DNA from: Thalassotalea sp. 273M-4
GTDB lineage: Bacteria > Pseudomonadota > Gammaproteobacteria > Enterobacterales > Alteromonadaceae
NCBI RefSeq assembly: GCF_041410465.1
Contig: NZ_CP166961.1
Location: 682,001 to 746,000 of the forward strand
Length of the DNA stretch: 64,000 nucleotides
Direction of reading: 5' to 3'
Shown here: one piece after another, positions 46,402-56,981 of the stretch
Position numbering within the stretch: position 1 is the stretch's first letter
How the letters are laid out: every line of letters starts with the position of its first letter
Program-made: the position numbers and the translations under genes
The notes under the pieces: generated by a model
Database searches by the model: none
The model's input: the letters and a program-made list of their open reading frames with translations, nothing else
Told to the model about the DNA's origin: nothing

Positions 46402-47679
46402 TTATTGGTTTAGTAAAATGGTTTCGGCGTTGTCGAACATATCGGTGCCGGAGATAATAATTTGTTGCCCTTTTTTAAGTCCGGATAAAATCTCAACACG
46501 ACTTAAGCTTCTGGCACCAACTTCAATAGGGGTTTTATAAGCAATACCGTCGTTGACAACATAGGCAAAGCGTCCATTACTGCTGTCAAGAAATTGTCCG
46601 CGTTTTACTTGTAATACGTTTTCTCTAGACTCGAGTAAAATGCGACTGCTTAAACGTTGGTTTTGTCTCAGTCCTGGTGGTACTTGCTGATTGAAACGCA
46701 CTCGACCAGTGACCTGATTGTTCAGTATTTCGGGGGAAATTGTCACCAGTCGAGCACTAAACGGTTGCTGTTCTACGTTAATTTCTACGTCCATACCAAT
46801 GGCCAAGTCGTCGGCATAGCTTTCTGGGATCGCGACTTCTATCTCAAATTGTGATAAATCGACGACCATTAAAATCGGCTGATTTTTGCTGAGGTAAGTT
46901 TTGTTTTCGACATTTAAATTACCGACAATGCCATCCACAGGTGAAACAATGTACAAAGCGTCAACTTGGCGTTGTAAATCGCTCACCAATAACGTTTGTC
47001 GCTGGATTTGTAAGTCAATCGAATGCAGGTCAAAGGCTTGGCTTTCCTTGTCTAAATTGGCATCAGCAACCGCATGTTCGTATTGTAATTTTGCATTGGC
47101 TAAATCATCTTGAGCTTTTTCAAAGTCAATCTGGCTGATTGCGTTTTTATGGTAGGCCTTGTCTGCTCTGCGCTTTTCTCTATCTGCCGTGGTGAGAGCG
47201 ACCTGCGCTAAATCCACCGCTTTTTGAGCAATAAGCTGTTGTTTTTTTGATTGGATTTGGGCGCGTTTATAACTGGTTTGTAAATTTTCCAAACTGGCTT
47301 TTTCTTGTTGATAGCGTGAAGTCAGCTCAGGGCTGTCTAAACTGGCTAAAAGATCACCCGAAGATACTTCACTGCCGGCGTCGATATGAAGGGTGATGGT
47401 GCCTTCTGCAGGAGCGTAGATGGTTGGGCTGATGGCGGCTACGACACGTCCTTGCACTGAAACGTCGCGAATAAAATCGCCAATATCAATGTGTCCTAGT
47501 CTTACCCGTTCCATCGAGATAGATTTATCGGCTTTGCTCCAGCGACTTGCTGCCGGCGCCAACTGCCATATTGCGATGATAACCGTTATGGCAATAATCA
47601 ATAGTGTATATAATGTGCGTCGATAACCTGGTGGTTTAATAACAACCTGGTCTTGTGCACTGGTATCTGCGATTTTCAT
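46402..47679 (-). CDS. Periplasmic adaptor (HlyD/MacA-like membrane fusion protein)
   Basis: 425 residues. One N-terminal membrane helix (about 21-44), then lipoyl-like halves flanking a long coiled coil (about 110-220) and beta-barrel domains; VSPVDGIVGNLNVENKTYL and VVDLSQFEIEV are typical. First gene of the four-gene unit adaptor-ATPase-permease-permease, a MacAB-like exporter that should dock to a TolC-type channel encoded elsewhere. GGGGGAATTT precedes the ATG. No regulator gene is adjacent. Confidence 0.9.
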   Translation of the reverse strand: MKIADTSAQDQVVIKPPGYRRTLYTLLIIAITVIIAIWQLAPAASRWSKADKSISMERVRLGHIDIGDFIRDVSVQGRVVAAISPTIYAPAEGTITLHIDAGSEVSSGDLLASLDSPELTSRYQQEKASLENLQTSYKRAQIQSKKQQLIAQKAVDLAQVALTTADREKRRADKAYHKNAISQIDFEKAQDDLANAKLQYEHAVADANLDKESQAFDLHSIDLQIQRQTLLVSDLQRQVDALYIVSPVDGIVGNLNVENKTYLSKNQPILMVVDLSQFEIEVAIPESYADDLAIGMDVEINVEQQPFSARLVTISPEILNNQVTGRVRFNQQVPPGLRQNQRLSSRILLESRENVLQVKRGQFLDSSNGRFAYVVNDGIAYKTPIEVGARSLSRVEILSGLKKGQQIIISGTDMFDNAETILLNQ

Positions 47680-47852
47680 AAATTCCCCCGAACTTGATTC
47701 ACAGTCGTTTTGTTATTTATGATTAGTCGCATGCAATCTGCAAAAGGTTGTAATTTAATTAATATATTTTTAACATTTGCGCGGATAATTATCGGTCTTG
47801 TCGCCTAATGACGAAAGATACACTTTAATTTTGGTGTCTATATGGAGAGTTT

Positions 47853-48743
47853 ATGACAAATCGTCGAACCCACGCGAGCATTGGCTTGCGAGAGTTTTTT
47901 AGTGAACAATGGCAATATTTTACCTCAGCGCTGGCGACAAAATCTGACGACAAAAAATGGCAGAAAAAAAATAAACAGCGTTTACAGCAAACAATAGAGT
48001 CTGTCGTTGATGGTACCGATGCGAAGGTTCGTATGATCAGTGGTTATAAAGAAAAACTTCGGCGTTGTAGTCAAAGTCAAATTCAATATGTTGATGAGAT
48101 GATAAAAGCATTTGAAGCGCCGTTGAGCTTATCAAAAACTGAGTTTAACAAGTCGGATTTATTGCAATCGATGTTTTATCGCTTTCATGAGCTTAGTCGT
48201 ATTCTTGATAGTGATAAAACGTTGACCCAATGGCAGTTGCAAAACAGAGACCATCATGGCGATATTTATGGCTTATTAAAAGCGAGAGTGACTCAAAAGC
48301 AGGTATTAGCACCGACACTTATCGGCGATAATGTGGTGAATAATGTTCAGCAACAGCAGCTAGTCATTAGTGGTATAAGCTTGGTTGGTTTGGTTCGAAA
48401 TGAAGATGCTTTAGCGCAACAGTTAAAAGCGTATTGTCATCAGCAAATTATCGAGCAATTAAAGTTACAGTTGGCGCCAATACTGGCTAGTGCGAAAGGG
48501 GTGGCGTGTCCTCTAAGCCCTGAAGATGTTGCCAGCCCAGAAGCCTATTTGTCACATTTACAACAATTAATGAGCGAGCCAGAAACGATATTAAGCCTCG
48601 AAAGCTGTCAGTACGAAACCAATCGTTTTGGCTTGTTGGCTAATGAGCATATTGAAGCCGATAGAAGGTTTAGATTTAACCGAATAAAATTAATCAACGA
48701 ACAGAGTTACTTGCTGTTACCGATTAAGTTTACCGTATTATAA
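47853..48743 (+). CDS. Unrecognised 296-residue cytoplasmic protein
   Basis: ATGGAGAGTTT precedes the ATG, a good ribosome-binding site. No signal peptide and no membrane helix. The sequence is helical and basic in the N-terminal third (DDKKWQKKNKQRLQQTIES, YKEKLRRCSQSQIQ) and Gln/Leu-rich further on. The C-terminal part (ADRRFRFNRIKLINEQSYLLLPIKFTVL) looks like a small beta unit. I find no motif that gives a function. It is divergent from the ABC adaptor and convergent with lnt, so context says little. Confidence 0.75.
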   Translation: MTNRRTHASIGLREFFSEQWQYFTSALATKSDDKKWQKKNKQRLQQTIESVVDGTDAKVRMISGYKEKLRRCSQSQIQYVDEMIKAFEAPLSLSKTEFNKSDLLQSMFYRFHELSRILDSDKTLTQWQLQNRDHHGDIYGLLKARVTQKQVLAPTLIGDNVVNNVQQQQLVISGISLVGLVRNEDALAQQLKAYCHQQIIEQLKLQLAPILASAKGVACPLSPEDVASPEAYLSHLQQLMSEPETILSLESCQYETNRFGLLANEHIEADRRFRFNRIKLINEQSYLLLPIKFTVL

Positions 48744-48803
48744 GTTTGCGACTCAGCGCTATTTGGCTTTATTAAGGCGCTTAAACGCGGCTTTAGGCTG
48801 GCT

Positions 48804-50393
48804 TTATACATTGGCGTTCGCGCGGTACTTAAAGTAGATAAATTTGCTGAACAAGCCGAATAAGAACAGGGCCAAGATGACTTTGTACAAGTAATTGGCG
48901 TAGTGACGATAAGGGGTATGGCTCGTTACTAAAGATATGTTATTCGATAAAATTGCTTGTTCAAACTGAGCGATGTCGGCGCTAATCTCACCTTTGTGGT
49001 CAATAAGTGCGGTTAAGCCATTGTTGGTCGCTCTTAACATTGGCAAGCCAAACTCAAGGGCGCGCATGCGGGCTATTTCTAAATGTTGATGAGGCCCGTG
49101 TGAATCACCAAACCATGCGTCATTACTCACGGTTAATAACACATCTGTTTGTTCGTTTATGTTAGCCGCCAATTGTTTTGGGAACGCTATTTCAAAGCAA
49201 ATCAGGGGCGCAATATGTAAGCCATTGGCCATAATATTGGTTTGACTAAAATCGCCTCGACTGAACGACGACATCGGTAAATTAAATAATGGTGCAATGG
49301 GTCTGAGCAGATCTTCAAACGGTACAAACTCACCAATGGGCAGCAAATGGTGTTTGTCATAATGATTAGCATTGCGATAATAATAATCGCCGCTAATATC
49401 GTCAGGGTGCTTTTTACCAAGCACTAATAACCGATTAAAAAAGCTCTTTGAATGAATATCAAAATTAATCACCCCAGTAATTAAGCTACTGTTGTTATCT
49501 ACCGCTTTTTGATCCAACATCATCAAGGTATCTTGAGCGAGAGGTTCCAGCCTTGGAATCGCCGCCTCCGGCCAAATAATTAACTGGTGATCAGTGTACA
49601 AGTCGGTTGTCATCTCGACATACAAATCGATAATACGTTGTTCTTGCTCTTCATCCCAGCGAAGTTCTTGTTTGATATTACCTTGCACCAAAGCGACACT
49701 TACTGTTTGCTGTCTATCATGGGTAAAGGTTTGTGCGCCTGCAACCAAGACTGACAATGCAATGGTTGCGATCACCAGCGTATTGGCCAATATATGGCGA
49801 CGATAGAGGATGTTGACAGAGCTGACACAAAGCAGCATCAAACAAAAGGTAATGCCGGTTTCACCCACAATAGGGGCAAGAGCTGATAGGGGGGAGTCAA
49901 TTTGGCTGTAACCTAGGGATAGCCAAGGAAATCCCGTTAAAAAATGGGCACGACAGTACTCTGCTAACAACCAGAAAAAGGGTAAATAATAGAGGTTTAT
50001 TTGCTGTTGCCTTGTAAATTTCGCACTACACCAAGCCGCCAATGCGGGATATAGCGCTAAATAAAGACAAAGCAACGCCATTAATAATAACGAGATGATT
50101 AATGGCATGCCGCCAAATTGGGCAATACTAACGTGAACCCAACTAATGCCAACACTAAACCAGCCAAAACCAAAAACTAAGCCTTGGTAAAAAACGTGCT
50201 TAGGGGGTTGGTTGCGAAGTTGAGTTAGCCAAAAGGATACACACAGTAAGGTCAGTGGCCAAATCGAAAATGGTGCAAACGCGAAAACCATTAAGCCACC
50301 AGCAACAAAACTTGGCAGATAGCGAAATAAAAGGGCTATAACAGCATGAGCTTTGTTGCTAGGCTTAGTGGTTTGCATTGCGCTTTCTTGCAT
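48804..50393 (-). CDS. lnt: Apolipoprotein N-acyltransferase
   Basis: 529 residues. Several N-terminal membrane helices and a periplasmic nitrilase-like domain: catalytic Glu in IIWPEAAIP, the Lys region following, and Cys in LICFEIAFP; then VSNDAWFGDSHGP. Adds the third acyl chain to lipoproteins, allowing Lol sorting. It follows corC by 5 bases. The start may be at the first ATG (50393) or five codons in. Confidence 0.95.
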   Translation of the reverse strand: MQESAMQTTKPSNKAHAVIALLFRYLPSFVAGGLMVFAFAPFSIWPLTLLCVSFWLTQLRNQPPKHVFYQGLVFGFGWFSVGISWVHVSIAQFGGMPLIISLLLMALLCLYLALYPALAAWCSAKFTRQQQINLYYLPFFWLLAEYCRAHFLTGFPWLSLGYSQIDSPLSALAPIVGETGITFCLMLLCVSSVNILYRRHILANTLVIATIALSVLVAGAQTFTHDRQQTVSVALVQGNIKQELRWDEEQEQRIIDLYVEMTTDLYTDHQLIIWPEAAIPRLEPLAQDTLMMLDQKAVDNNSSLITGVINFDIHSKSFFNRLLVLGKKHPDDISGDYYYRNANHYDKHHLLPIGEFVPFEDLLRPIAPLFNLPMSSFSRGDFSQTNIMANGLHIAPLICFEIAFPKQLAANINEQTDVLLTVSNDAWFGDSHGPHQHLEIARMRALEFGLPMLRATNNGLTALIDHKGEISADIAQFEQAILSNNISLVTSHTPYRHYANYLYKVILALFLFGLFSKFIYFKYRANANV

Positions 50394-50398
50394 TATTT

Positions 50399-51280
50399 TT
50401 ATCTTTCAGTGGCTAATTTACCATTAACCTCATGTTCTTTAGGGACGGTAACTTGCAGTTGCTGAATTCGACGTCGGTCAGATAATACCACTTTAAAGTC
50501 AAAATCATTAACCCGAATGCTTTCACCGCGTTGTGGTACATGACCAAATTTGTGCACCAGCATACCGCCGATGGTATCAGCAGCGTTATCGTCAAACGCA
50601 CAGTTAAAATACTGTTCAAAGTCTTCGATGTTGGTTAACGCTTTTACTTGGTATACGTTAGAACATAATGGGCGAATTTCGCGCTCGAGCATATCGTCAT
50701 GCTCATCTTCGATTTCACCAACAATCAATTCTAGAATGTCTTCAATGGTAACCAAGCCAGACACACCACCGTATTCATCAACGACGACGGCCATGTGGTA
50801 ACGCTGTTGGCGAAACTCTTTTAATAAAGGTTCCACCTTTTTGCTCTCAGGGACAATAATCGCAGGGCGAAGAATATCTCTTAAATTGAAATCTTTGCTG
50901 CTTTTGTTAAAGCCATGTGCCAGCAAATCTTTTGCTAATAATACCCCCTCAATGTCATCAATACTGTCATTGATCACAGGAAAACGAGAGTGGGCAGATT
51001 CCAATACGATTGGTAAAAACTCCTCAACAGTTTGGTCCACATCAATCGTGACCATATGTGAGCGTGGGATCATGATATCGCGTACACGCATATCAGATAC
51101 TTCCAGCACACCTTCAAGCATTAATTTCGTTGAGGATTTTATTAAATCACGGTCTTCAGCATCGTTTAATACTTCAACCAGTTCTTCTTTGTTTTTCGGT
51201 TCTCCGGCAAATACTTGCGCAATTTTGTCTAAAATTGACCTAGAAGAACCGATGCTAGATTGGGAATTGTCATCGCTCAT
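50399..51280 (-). CDS. corC: CorC/HlyC-family CBS-domain protein (YbeX)
   Basis: 293 residues. Two CBS domains (about 70-190, with [15 protein letters not shown] and [29 protein letters not shown]) and a C-terminal transporter-associated domain. E. coli YbeX/CorC was linked to magnesium/cobalt efflux and more recently to ribosome maturation. No membrane domain, as in E. coli. Part of the lnt-corC-ybeY-ybeZ-miaB unit. Confidence 0.94.
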   Translation of the reverse strand: MSDDNSQSSIGSSRSILDKIAQVFAGEPKNKEELVEVLNDAEDRDLIKSSTKLMLEGVLEVSDMRVRDIMIPRSHMVTIDVDQTVEEFLPIVLESAHSRFPVINDSIDDIEGVLLAKDLLAHGFNKSSKDFNLRDILRPAIIVPESKKVEPLLKEFRQQRYHMAVVVDEYGGVSGLVTIEDILELIVGEIEDEHDDMLEREIRPLCSNVYQVKALTNIEDFEQYFNCAFDDNAADTIGGMLVHKFGHVPQRGESIRVNDFDFKVVLSDRRRIQQLQVTVPKEHEVNGKLATER

Positions 51281-51306
51281 AGAGCTTTTTGGTTACCTTA
51301 CGTTAG

Positions 51307-51786
51307 TTAATCATTGGTAGAGTCTTGATAAGGATCTGGGATCCCTATTTGTTCAAGTAAAGCCACTTCAATGGCTTCCATTTCTACCGCTTCATCATCT
51401 CTTATATGATCATAACCTAACAAATGCAAGCATCCGTGTACGATCATATGCGCCCAATGGTTATTTAAGGGCTTATTTTGATTTTTTGCTTCTGTTTCAA
51501 CGACCTCGGCACAAATAACAAGGTCGCCTAACAATTCCATTTCAATGCCTTCTGGCACTTCAAATGGAAAAGATAACACATTCGTTGGTTTATCTTTATG
51601 TCGATATTGATGGTTTAATTGCTGTGATTCTTCACGATCAACTAAGCGTACGGTTAATTCAAAATCTCGTGCATATTTACCTAACACCAAGTCTACCCAT
51701 GTCTGAATTTGTTGGTCACTTGGTAACTTTGGGTGCTCAGATGCACGTTGAATATCAACATAAATATTAAATGTGTTATCTATCAT
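51307..51786 (-). CDS. ybeY: Endoribonuclease YbeY
   Basis: 159 residues. Zinc-binding signature [11 protein letters not shown] (H-x3-H-x5-H) near residue 115-125, with upstream [12 protein letters not shown]. Involved in 16S rRNA 3'-end maturation and late 30S quality control. It starts 9 bases after ybeZ. Confidence 0.96.
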   Translation of the reverse strand: MIDNTFNIYVDIQRASEHPKLPSDQQIQTWVDLVLGKYARDFELTVRLVDREESQQLNHQYRHKDKPTNVLSFPFEVPEGIEMELLGDLVICAEVVETEAKNQNKPLNNHWAHMIVHGCLHLLGYDHIRDDEAVEMEAIEVALLEQIGIPDPYQDSTND

Positions 51787-51795
51787 AATATTTTC

Positions 51796-52788
51796 TTAGC
51801 TGTGATTGTTGTCATAGCGTTCATACGCTTCAACGATGCGAGCAACCACCTGATGGCGCACAACATCTTTGGCCTGAAAGAAATTAAAGCTTATGCCTTT
51901 AATGTCTTGTAATACTTCAATCGCATGGCGTAAGCCAGAGCGCTGTCCTTTTGGTAAATCAACTTGAGTGATGTCGCCGGTGATCACAGCTTTTGAGTTA
52001 AAACCAATTCGAGTTAGGAACATTTTCATTTGTTCCACGGTGGTGTTTTGACTCTCATCTAAGATAATAAAGGCATCGTTTAAAGTTCGACCACGCATAT
52101 AAGCAAGTGGCGCAACTTCGATAACATTACGTTCAATAAGCTTTTCGACTTTTTCAAAGCCCAGCATTTCAAATAATGCATCGTATAGAGGACGTAAGTA
52201 CGGGTCAACTTTTTGTGATAAGTCTCCCGGTAAAAAGCCCAGTTTTTCGCCCGCTTCAACGGCTGGACGAGTTAATAAAATACGTCGAACTTCTTGTCGT
52301 TCTAATGCATCTACAGCACAAGCAACCGCTAAATAGGTTTTACCAGTACCCGCAACACCGACGCCAAAGGTAATGTCGTTACTTAAGACCTGCTGTACAT
52401 ACGATGCTTGGTTATCGTTTCGAGGTTTAATAATGCCTCGTTTGGTCTTAATGGTGACCATTTTCTCATATTCTTTATCGACATCGCTAGACTGATCGAG
52501 CACTTTTGCGTCGATAATGGCCAGATGTATGTGCTCTGGACTTACTTGACCAATTTTACCTTTAACCGGAGCGGTTTCGACGTACAAGTTGGTTAAAACT
52601 TGCGAAGCGGCAATACAATGAGGTTCATTGCCCAAAACTTTAAAAACATTGCCTCGGTAACTGATCTCGACACCTAAGCGACTTTCTATTTTTCGTAAGT
52701 TGTCATCTAAAGGGCCGCATAAACTGGCCAGGCGGTTGTTATCAAGTGGCTCCAGAGTTACCTGGTGGCTGTTTTTAGATTGGGTCAA
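51796..52788 (-). CDS. ybeZ: PhoH-like ATPase YbeZ
   Basis: 330 residues. P-loop GVAGTGKTYLA, Walker B FIILDESQNTT, and the PhoH core MKMFLTRIGFNSKAVITGD. The N-terminal region contains a KH-like segment. Works with YbeY in rRNA processing. Preceded by miaB on the same strand with a 131-base gap that contains no gene. Confidence 0.95.
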   Translation of the reverse strand: MTQSKNSHQVTLEPLDNNRLASLCGPLDDNLRKIESRLGVEISYRGNVFKVLGNEPHCIAASQVLTNLYVETAPVKGKIGQVSPEHIHLAIIDAKVLDQSSDVDKEYEKMVTIKTKRGIIKPRNDNQASYVQQVLSNDITFGVGVAGTGKTYLAVACAVDALERQEVRRILLTRPAVEAGEKLGFLPGDLSQKVDPYLRPLYDALFEMLGFEKVEKLIERNVIEVAPLAYMRGRTLNDAFIILDESQNTTVEQMKMFLTRIGFNSKAVITGDITQVDLPKGQRSGLRHAIEVLQDIKGISFNFFQAKDVVRHQVVARIVEAYERYDNNHS

Positions 52789-52919
52789 AATGTTCGGTCC
52801 TTGTAAATATCTTTACAGCATATACGCTGATTAGTGGCTTCATTTTATCACTTTGGATGATAAAACGCATTAACCAGGCCGAAGCCTGGTTAATCATCAT
52901 ACGCGCTTTCATCCATGGG

Positions 52920-54362
52920 TTATGGCGTGTAGGTGCCAACCCCAAGGTCATCGGTTTGCTTACCACTTTTTTGATGATGCTGGTTTGCCAAAATATCGGC
53001 AGGCGAGTGCGCAATACGCAAGCCCATTTCGTCTTCTGTGCGAACCAATTCACCACGTAATGAATTACTAAATACATCGGTAATCTTTACGTCAACAAAC
53101 TTACCAATAACCGTATGTGGTGCTTGGAAGTTAACAATACGGTTGTTTTCAGTACGACCGCGTAATTCCATCGGATCTTTCTTTGATGGGCCTTCAACTA
53201 AAATACGCTGTTCGGTACCTAACATACGACGAGCAATGGTCAAGGCCTGAGTATTGATTCGGTCTTGTAAGATTTGCAAGCGTTGTTTCTTGGTTTCATC
53301 CGACACGTCATCAATTGCATCGGCAGCTGGGGTACCAGGTCGAGCACTGTAGATAAAGCTGAAACTGATATCAAAATCAATGGCTCTGATCAGGTTCATA
53401 GTATCTTCAAAGTCTTGATCGGTTTCACCCGGGTAACCAACAATAAAGTCAGATGACATACATAAATTTGGACGCACTTTTTTCAATGCACGAATCTTTG
53501 ATTTGTACTCAATTGCCGTATGGTTTCGTTTCATCATAGTTAAGATGCGATCAGAACCACTTTGTACGGGTAAGTGTAAGTGGTCAACTAATTCAGGCAC
53601 ATCATTATAGGCATCAATAATATCTTGCGTAAACTCAACAGGATGCGATGTGGTATAACGAATACGGTCAATACCATCAATGGTCGCTACCATGCGCAAT
53701 AAATCAGAGAAACGACAAATGTCACCATCGTGCGTTGCACCGCGGTAGGCATTGACGTTTTGGCCTAATAAGTTTACTTCGCGTACGCCTTGTTCTGCTA
53801 ATTGTGCAATTTCGTATAGCACGTCATCAAGCGGACGACTCACTTCCTCACCACGAGTATAAGGCACAACACAGAAGGTACAATATTTACTGCATCCTTC
53901 CATAATCGAAACGAATGCCGTTGGGCCTTCAGCTTTTGGCTCAGGCAAACGGTCAAATTTTTCAATTTCAGGAAAACTCACATCAACCACTGAATTATGC
54001 TCACTGCTAACCTGATTAATCATTTCCGGCAAACGGTGCAATGTTTGAGGGCCGAATACGATGTCAACAAATGGTGCGCGCTGACGAATAGCATCACCTT
54101 CTTGTGATGCCACACAGCCACCAACCCCGATGATCAAATCTGGTTTGGTGTTTTTCATCGTTTTCCAACGGCCTAGCTGATGGAATACTTTCTCTTGAGC
54201 TTTTTCACGAATAGAGCAGGTATTGAGTAACAACACATCTGCTTCCTCAGGTTCTTTAACCTCAATAAAGCCGTGCGTAGAATCCAATAAATCTGCCATT
54301 TTCTGCGAGTCATACTCGTTCATTTGACAGCCCCAAGTTTTAATATAAAGCTTTTTGCTCAT
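52920..54362 (-). CDS. miaB: tRNA-2-methylthio-N6-dimethylallyladenosine synthase
   Basis: 480 residues from the ATG at 54362 ([18 protein letters not shown]); an earlier in-frame TTG at 54377 is less likely. UPF0004 domain with cluster-binding Cys (first in TWGCQMN), radical-SAM motif CSKYCTFC, C-terminal TRAM domain. Adds methylthio groups at A37 of tRNAs reading UNN codons. It lies next to a tRNA cluster in E. coli as well, though none of the Leu(UAG), Gln(UUG) or Met(CAU) tRNAs nearby is a standard substrate. Confidence 0.96.
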   Translation of the reverse strand: MSKKLYIKTWGCQMNEYDSQKMADLLDSTHGFIEVKEPEEADVLLLNTCSIREKAQEKVFHQLGRWKTMKNTKPDLIIGVGGCVASQEGDAIRQRAPFVDIVFGPQTLHRLPEMINQVSSEHNSVVDVSFPEIEKFDRLPEPKAEGPTAFVSIMEGCSKYCTFCVVPYTRGEEVSRPLDDVLYEIAQLAEQGVREVNLLGQNVNAYRGATHDGDICRFSDLLRMVATIDGIDRIRYTTSHPVEFTQDIIDAYNDVPELVDHLHLPVQSGSDRILTMMKRNHTAIEYKSKIRALKKVRPNLCMSSDFIVGYPGETDQDFEDTMNLIRAIDFDISFSFIYSARPGTPAADAIDDVSDETKKQRLQILQDRINTQALTIARRMLGTEQRILVEGPSKKDPMELRGRTENNRIVNFQAPHTVIGKFVDVKITDVFSNSLRGELVRTEDEMGLRIAHSPADILANQHHQKSGKQTDDLGVGTYTP

Positions 54363-54538
54363 TATCACGTCGCCCAATTAAATGCGTTTATAAACAGTTT
54401 CTACCTAAATTAACGAATAAATTAGATAAAAAGGACGCGTATTTTACTCTTTCTTGAGCACTGGCGCTACTGTTGCCAGCGTTTTAATTTGTAATTAAAT
54501 GGTTAATCACTGATGTCAAAAAATAATTTCTAAGGAAA

Positions 54539-54577
54539 TAAAAAAGGGAAATATCACGAATATTAGCGATATTTCCC
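54539..54577 (-). terminator. Terminator of the small secreted protein gene
   Basis: GGGAAATATC (54546-54555) and GATATTTCCC (54568-54577) form a perfect 10-bp stem; TTTTTTATTT follows on the minus strand. Confidence 0.88.
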
Positions 54578-54598
54578 AAAGGGTAGATGGGTTTGCGT

Positions 54599-54892
54599 TT
54601 ATTGAGCCGTTTCTGGTTGCATCACATGTGGGATGGCGTCTTGTTTTAAAGCAACGGTTTGATGCAGGTGTAGTCGTGCACCAATATAATCGATGCCTTG
54701 TTGGGCTTGTTCGCGAATATCAAGGGCAAGTTGATAGTTTATATTTTCTATCGCTAAATGGGTTTGCTTGTTAACAAGATCAACGGAATCAACATAAGTA
54801 ACGGTATAGCGATCCATCATCTCGTTACTGGCTAATGCGCTCGTTGATGCAAAAAGTAATACACTGGCTGCGGTGGCTAATAAGGTTTTCAT
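54599..54892 (-). CDS. Small secreted protein of unknown function, 97 residues
   Basis: Signal peptide (TLLATAASVLLFASTSALA) with cleavage before SNEMM. The mature protein of about 75 residues is polar and helical (HLAIENINYQLALDIREQAQQG), with no Cys. It ends in a strong terminator. It is probably transcribed alone. I do not recognise it. Confidence 0.75.
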   Translation of the reverse strand: MKTLLATAASVLLFASTSALASNEMMDRYTVTYVDSVDLVNKQTHLAIENINYQLALDIREQAQQGIDYIGARLHLHQTVALKQDAIPHVMQPETAQ

Positions 54893-55275
54893 AGTGACTT
54901 CCTGAGTTTTCTAATAGTGAATGATTTTCACAATACGGCTAACTTTGTGAGCGACTTGTTAAATAAGATAGCGTTAATTAAAAAATGGTTGCAGCGAGGA
55001 TGTAAGCAAGTATTACAAAAGTAAGGTTTAGTTAGCTTTTGTTACATTCATTGTTGAAACTGTCGTTTGTCGTGAAAAACAGACCATTTGCCTCAGAGCT
55101 TGGGTTTATCTTTTATGGTACTGAAAATAATGGGTTTTTTACTTAGGTTGGTGGTTTTTATAACGCGATAAAAAACCAAGACGGACTAGTTTTTTTACGA
55201 CAAAGAAATAATCGCTACTGCTTTTAAGACAATAATTGTTACTATTGTGGTAAATATAAAAAATGTGGAATATTT
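54893..55275. other. Divergent intergenic region upstream of ubiF
   Basis: 383 AT-rich bases. An imperfect inverted repeat (GGTTTTTAT and ATAAAAAACC, about 55153-55177) is the only structure noticed. Promoters for both flanking genes should lie here; none is clear. Confidence 0.35.
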
Positions 55276-56451
55276 GTGAGTTCAGTTGATTGTTTAATTA
55301 TTGGTGGTGGTATGGTTGGTGCAACAACGGCCATCGCATTAGCCGATTTAGGCTTAAAAGTGGTTTTGGTTGAAGCAAAGCCTGCCGAGCCATTTTCCCA
55401 AGAACAACCTTTTGACTTAAGAGTTTCTGCCATCTCTTTAGGATCTATCGCCTTATTACAGCAATACCAAATATGGCCACAAATAAAACAGTGGCGCAGT
55501 TGTGAATACAAACATCTGGGGGTGTGGGAAGATGAATTCGCTTATGCCCAATTTAGCAGTGATGAAATAGATCAGCCTTACTTAGGCCATATTGTTGAAA
55601 ATCGATTGCTGCAATTATCGGCCTGGCAGCAATTAGAAAATAGAGACAATGTCGAACTTGTGTGCCCAGCTATGTTGCAAAGCATCGAGCAAGATGCACA
55701 CAGCATTACAGCGATTCTAGCCGAGCGAAAAATTACGGCTAAATTGCTGATTGGCGCAGATGGTGCTAATTCAAAAGTAAGACAATTAGCCAATATTGGT
55801 ATCACCGGCTGGGATTATCAACAAAGCGCGATGCTGATAAATGTTAAAACCGAGTCCGCGCAACAAGATATCACCTGGCAACAGTTTAGGCCAACGGGGC
55901 CGGTCGCATTTTTACCTATGCCAGGACATCATGGCTCGTTAGTTTGGTATCATCAACGCGAGCACATAAAATACTTATCGAGCCTATCAAATACTCGCTT
56001 AGCAGATGAGATCATGGCCTGTTTTCCAGAAAAACTTGGACCCATTGAAGTACTTAACAAAGCTCCGTTTTCGTTGACTCGACGACATGCTAATCAATAT
56101 ACCAAAGGGCGGGTTGTTTTATTGGGCGATAGTGCGCATACCATTAACCCCTTGGCCGGCCAAGGGGTTAACCTTGGTTTTAAAGATGTTAAAGAATTTA
56201 TTGATTGCATTAATGAGGCGATAAGTGAAGGTGTTGCATTTGACTCGCCACAAGTACTTGATACCTATGAACGTCGCCGACGAAAAGATAATTTACTGAT
56301 GATGAGTGCGATGGATGCACTTTATGCTGGCTTTAGTCGCGATTTTGGCCCACTGAAATTGGTGCGAAATCTTGGTTTATTTGTCGCTCATCGAAGTGGA
56401 CTGTTAAAAAGAAAGGCGCTAGCTTACGCGTGTGGTGTTGATCGCCATTAA
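55276..56451 (+). CDS. ubiF: FAD-dependent ubiquinone hydroxylase (UbiF type)
   Basis: 391 residues with a GTG start at 55276 (weak ribosome-binding site). Class A flavin monooxygenase of the UbiH/VisC/UbiF family: dinucleotide fold IIGGGMVGATTAIALADLG, LLIGADGANSKVRQ, and LLGDSAHTINPLAGQGVNLGFKD. UbiF hydroxylates 2-octaprenyl-3-methyl-6-methoxybenzoquinol in ubiquinone synthesis. In E. coli ubiF lies between miaB and the Met/Leu/Gln tRNA cluster, and the same arrangement here favours UbiF over UbiH or UbiI. Confidence 0.82.
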   Translation: MSSVDCLIIGGGMVGATTAIALADLGLKVVLVEAKPAEPFSQEQPFDLRVSAISLGSIALLQQYQIWPQIKQWRSCEYKHLGVWEDEFAYAQFSSDEIDQPYLGHIVENRLLQLSAWQQLENRDNVELVCPAMLQSIEQDAHSITAILAERKITAKLLIGADGANSKVRQLANIGITGWDYQQSAMLINVKTESAQQDITWQQFRPTGPVAFLPMPGHHGSLVWYHQREHIKYLSSLSNTRLADEIMACFPEKLGPIEVLNKAPFSLTRRHANQYTKGRVVLLGDSAHTINPLAGQGVNLGFKDVKEFIDCINEAISEGVAFDSPQVLDTYERRRRKDNLLMMSAMDALYAGFSRDFGPLKLVRNLGLFVAHRSGLLKRKALAYACGVDRH

Positions 56452-56476
56452 CGGGGCAAAAAAAGCGCCTTAAACG

Positions 56477-56523
56477 AAAAAAACTCCGAACCAAACGTTA
56501 GACATTTGTTTCGGAGTTTTTTC
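56477..56523. terminator. Bidirectional terminator between ubiF and the tRNA cluster
   Basis: AAAAAAACTCCGAA (56477-56490) pairs with TTCGGAGTTTTTT (56510-56522) around a 19-base loop that can pair further (CAAA/TTTG). T-runs occur on both strands. Confidence 0.85.
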
Positions 56524-56549
56524 TTTTGTTTAGTCTGCGAATAAACTAA

Positions 56550-56634
<85 letters not shown>

Positions 56635-56653
56635 AGGTAGTTCATGCAAAGCA

Positions 56654-56730
56654 TGGTGGCTACGCCCTGATTTGAACAGGGGACCCCATCATTATGAGTG
56701 ATGTGCTCTAACCAGCTGAGCTACGTAGCC
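56654..56730 (-). tRNA. tRNA-Met (elongator, anticodon CAU)
   Basis: 77 bases with encoded CCA, starting GGCTACGTAGCTCAG. Anticodon loop CTCATAA. Close to E. coli metT, so elongator type rather than initiator. Confidence 0.96.
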
Positions 56731-56816
56731 AATATCTTATTAGGATAAGACAAAAAAGCCTTTCGACTTTTACTTCAAAATGGACTTTAAAAAGGATTTA
56801 AAATGAATTTTGAAAG

Positions 56817-56891
56817 TGGCTGGAGTACAAGGATTTGAACCTTGGAATGACGGGATCAAAACCCGCTGCCTTACCGCTTGGCTATACTCCA
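56817..56891 (-). tRNA. tRNA-Gln (anticodon UUG)
   Basis: 75 bases with encoded CCA, starting TGGAGTATAGCCAAGCGG. Anticodon loop TTTTGAT in stem CGGG/CCCG. U1-A72 start is typical of bacterial tRNA-Gln. Confidence 0.96.
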
Positions 56892-56896
56892 GCAAA

Positions 56897-56981
<85 letters not shown>

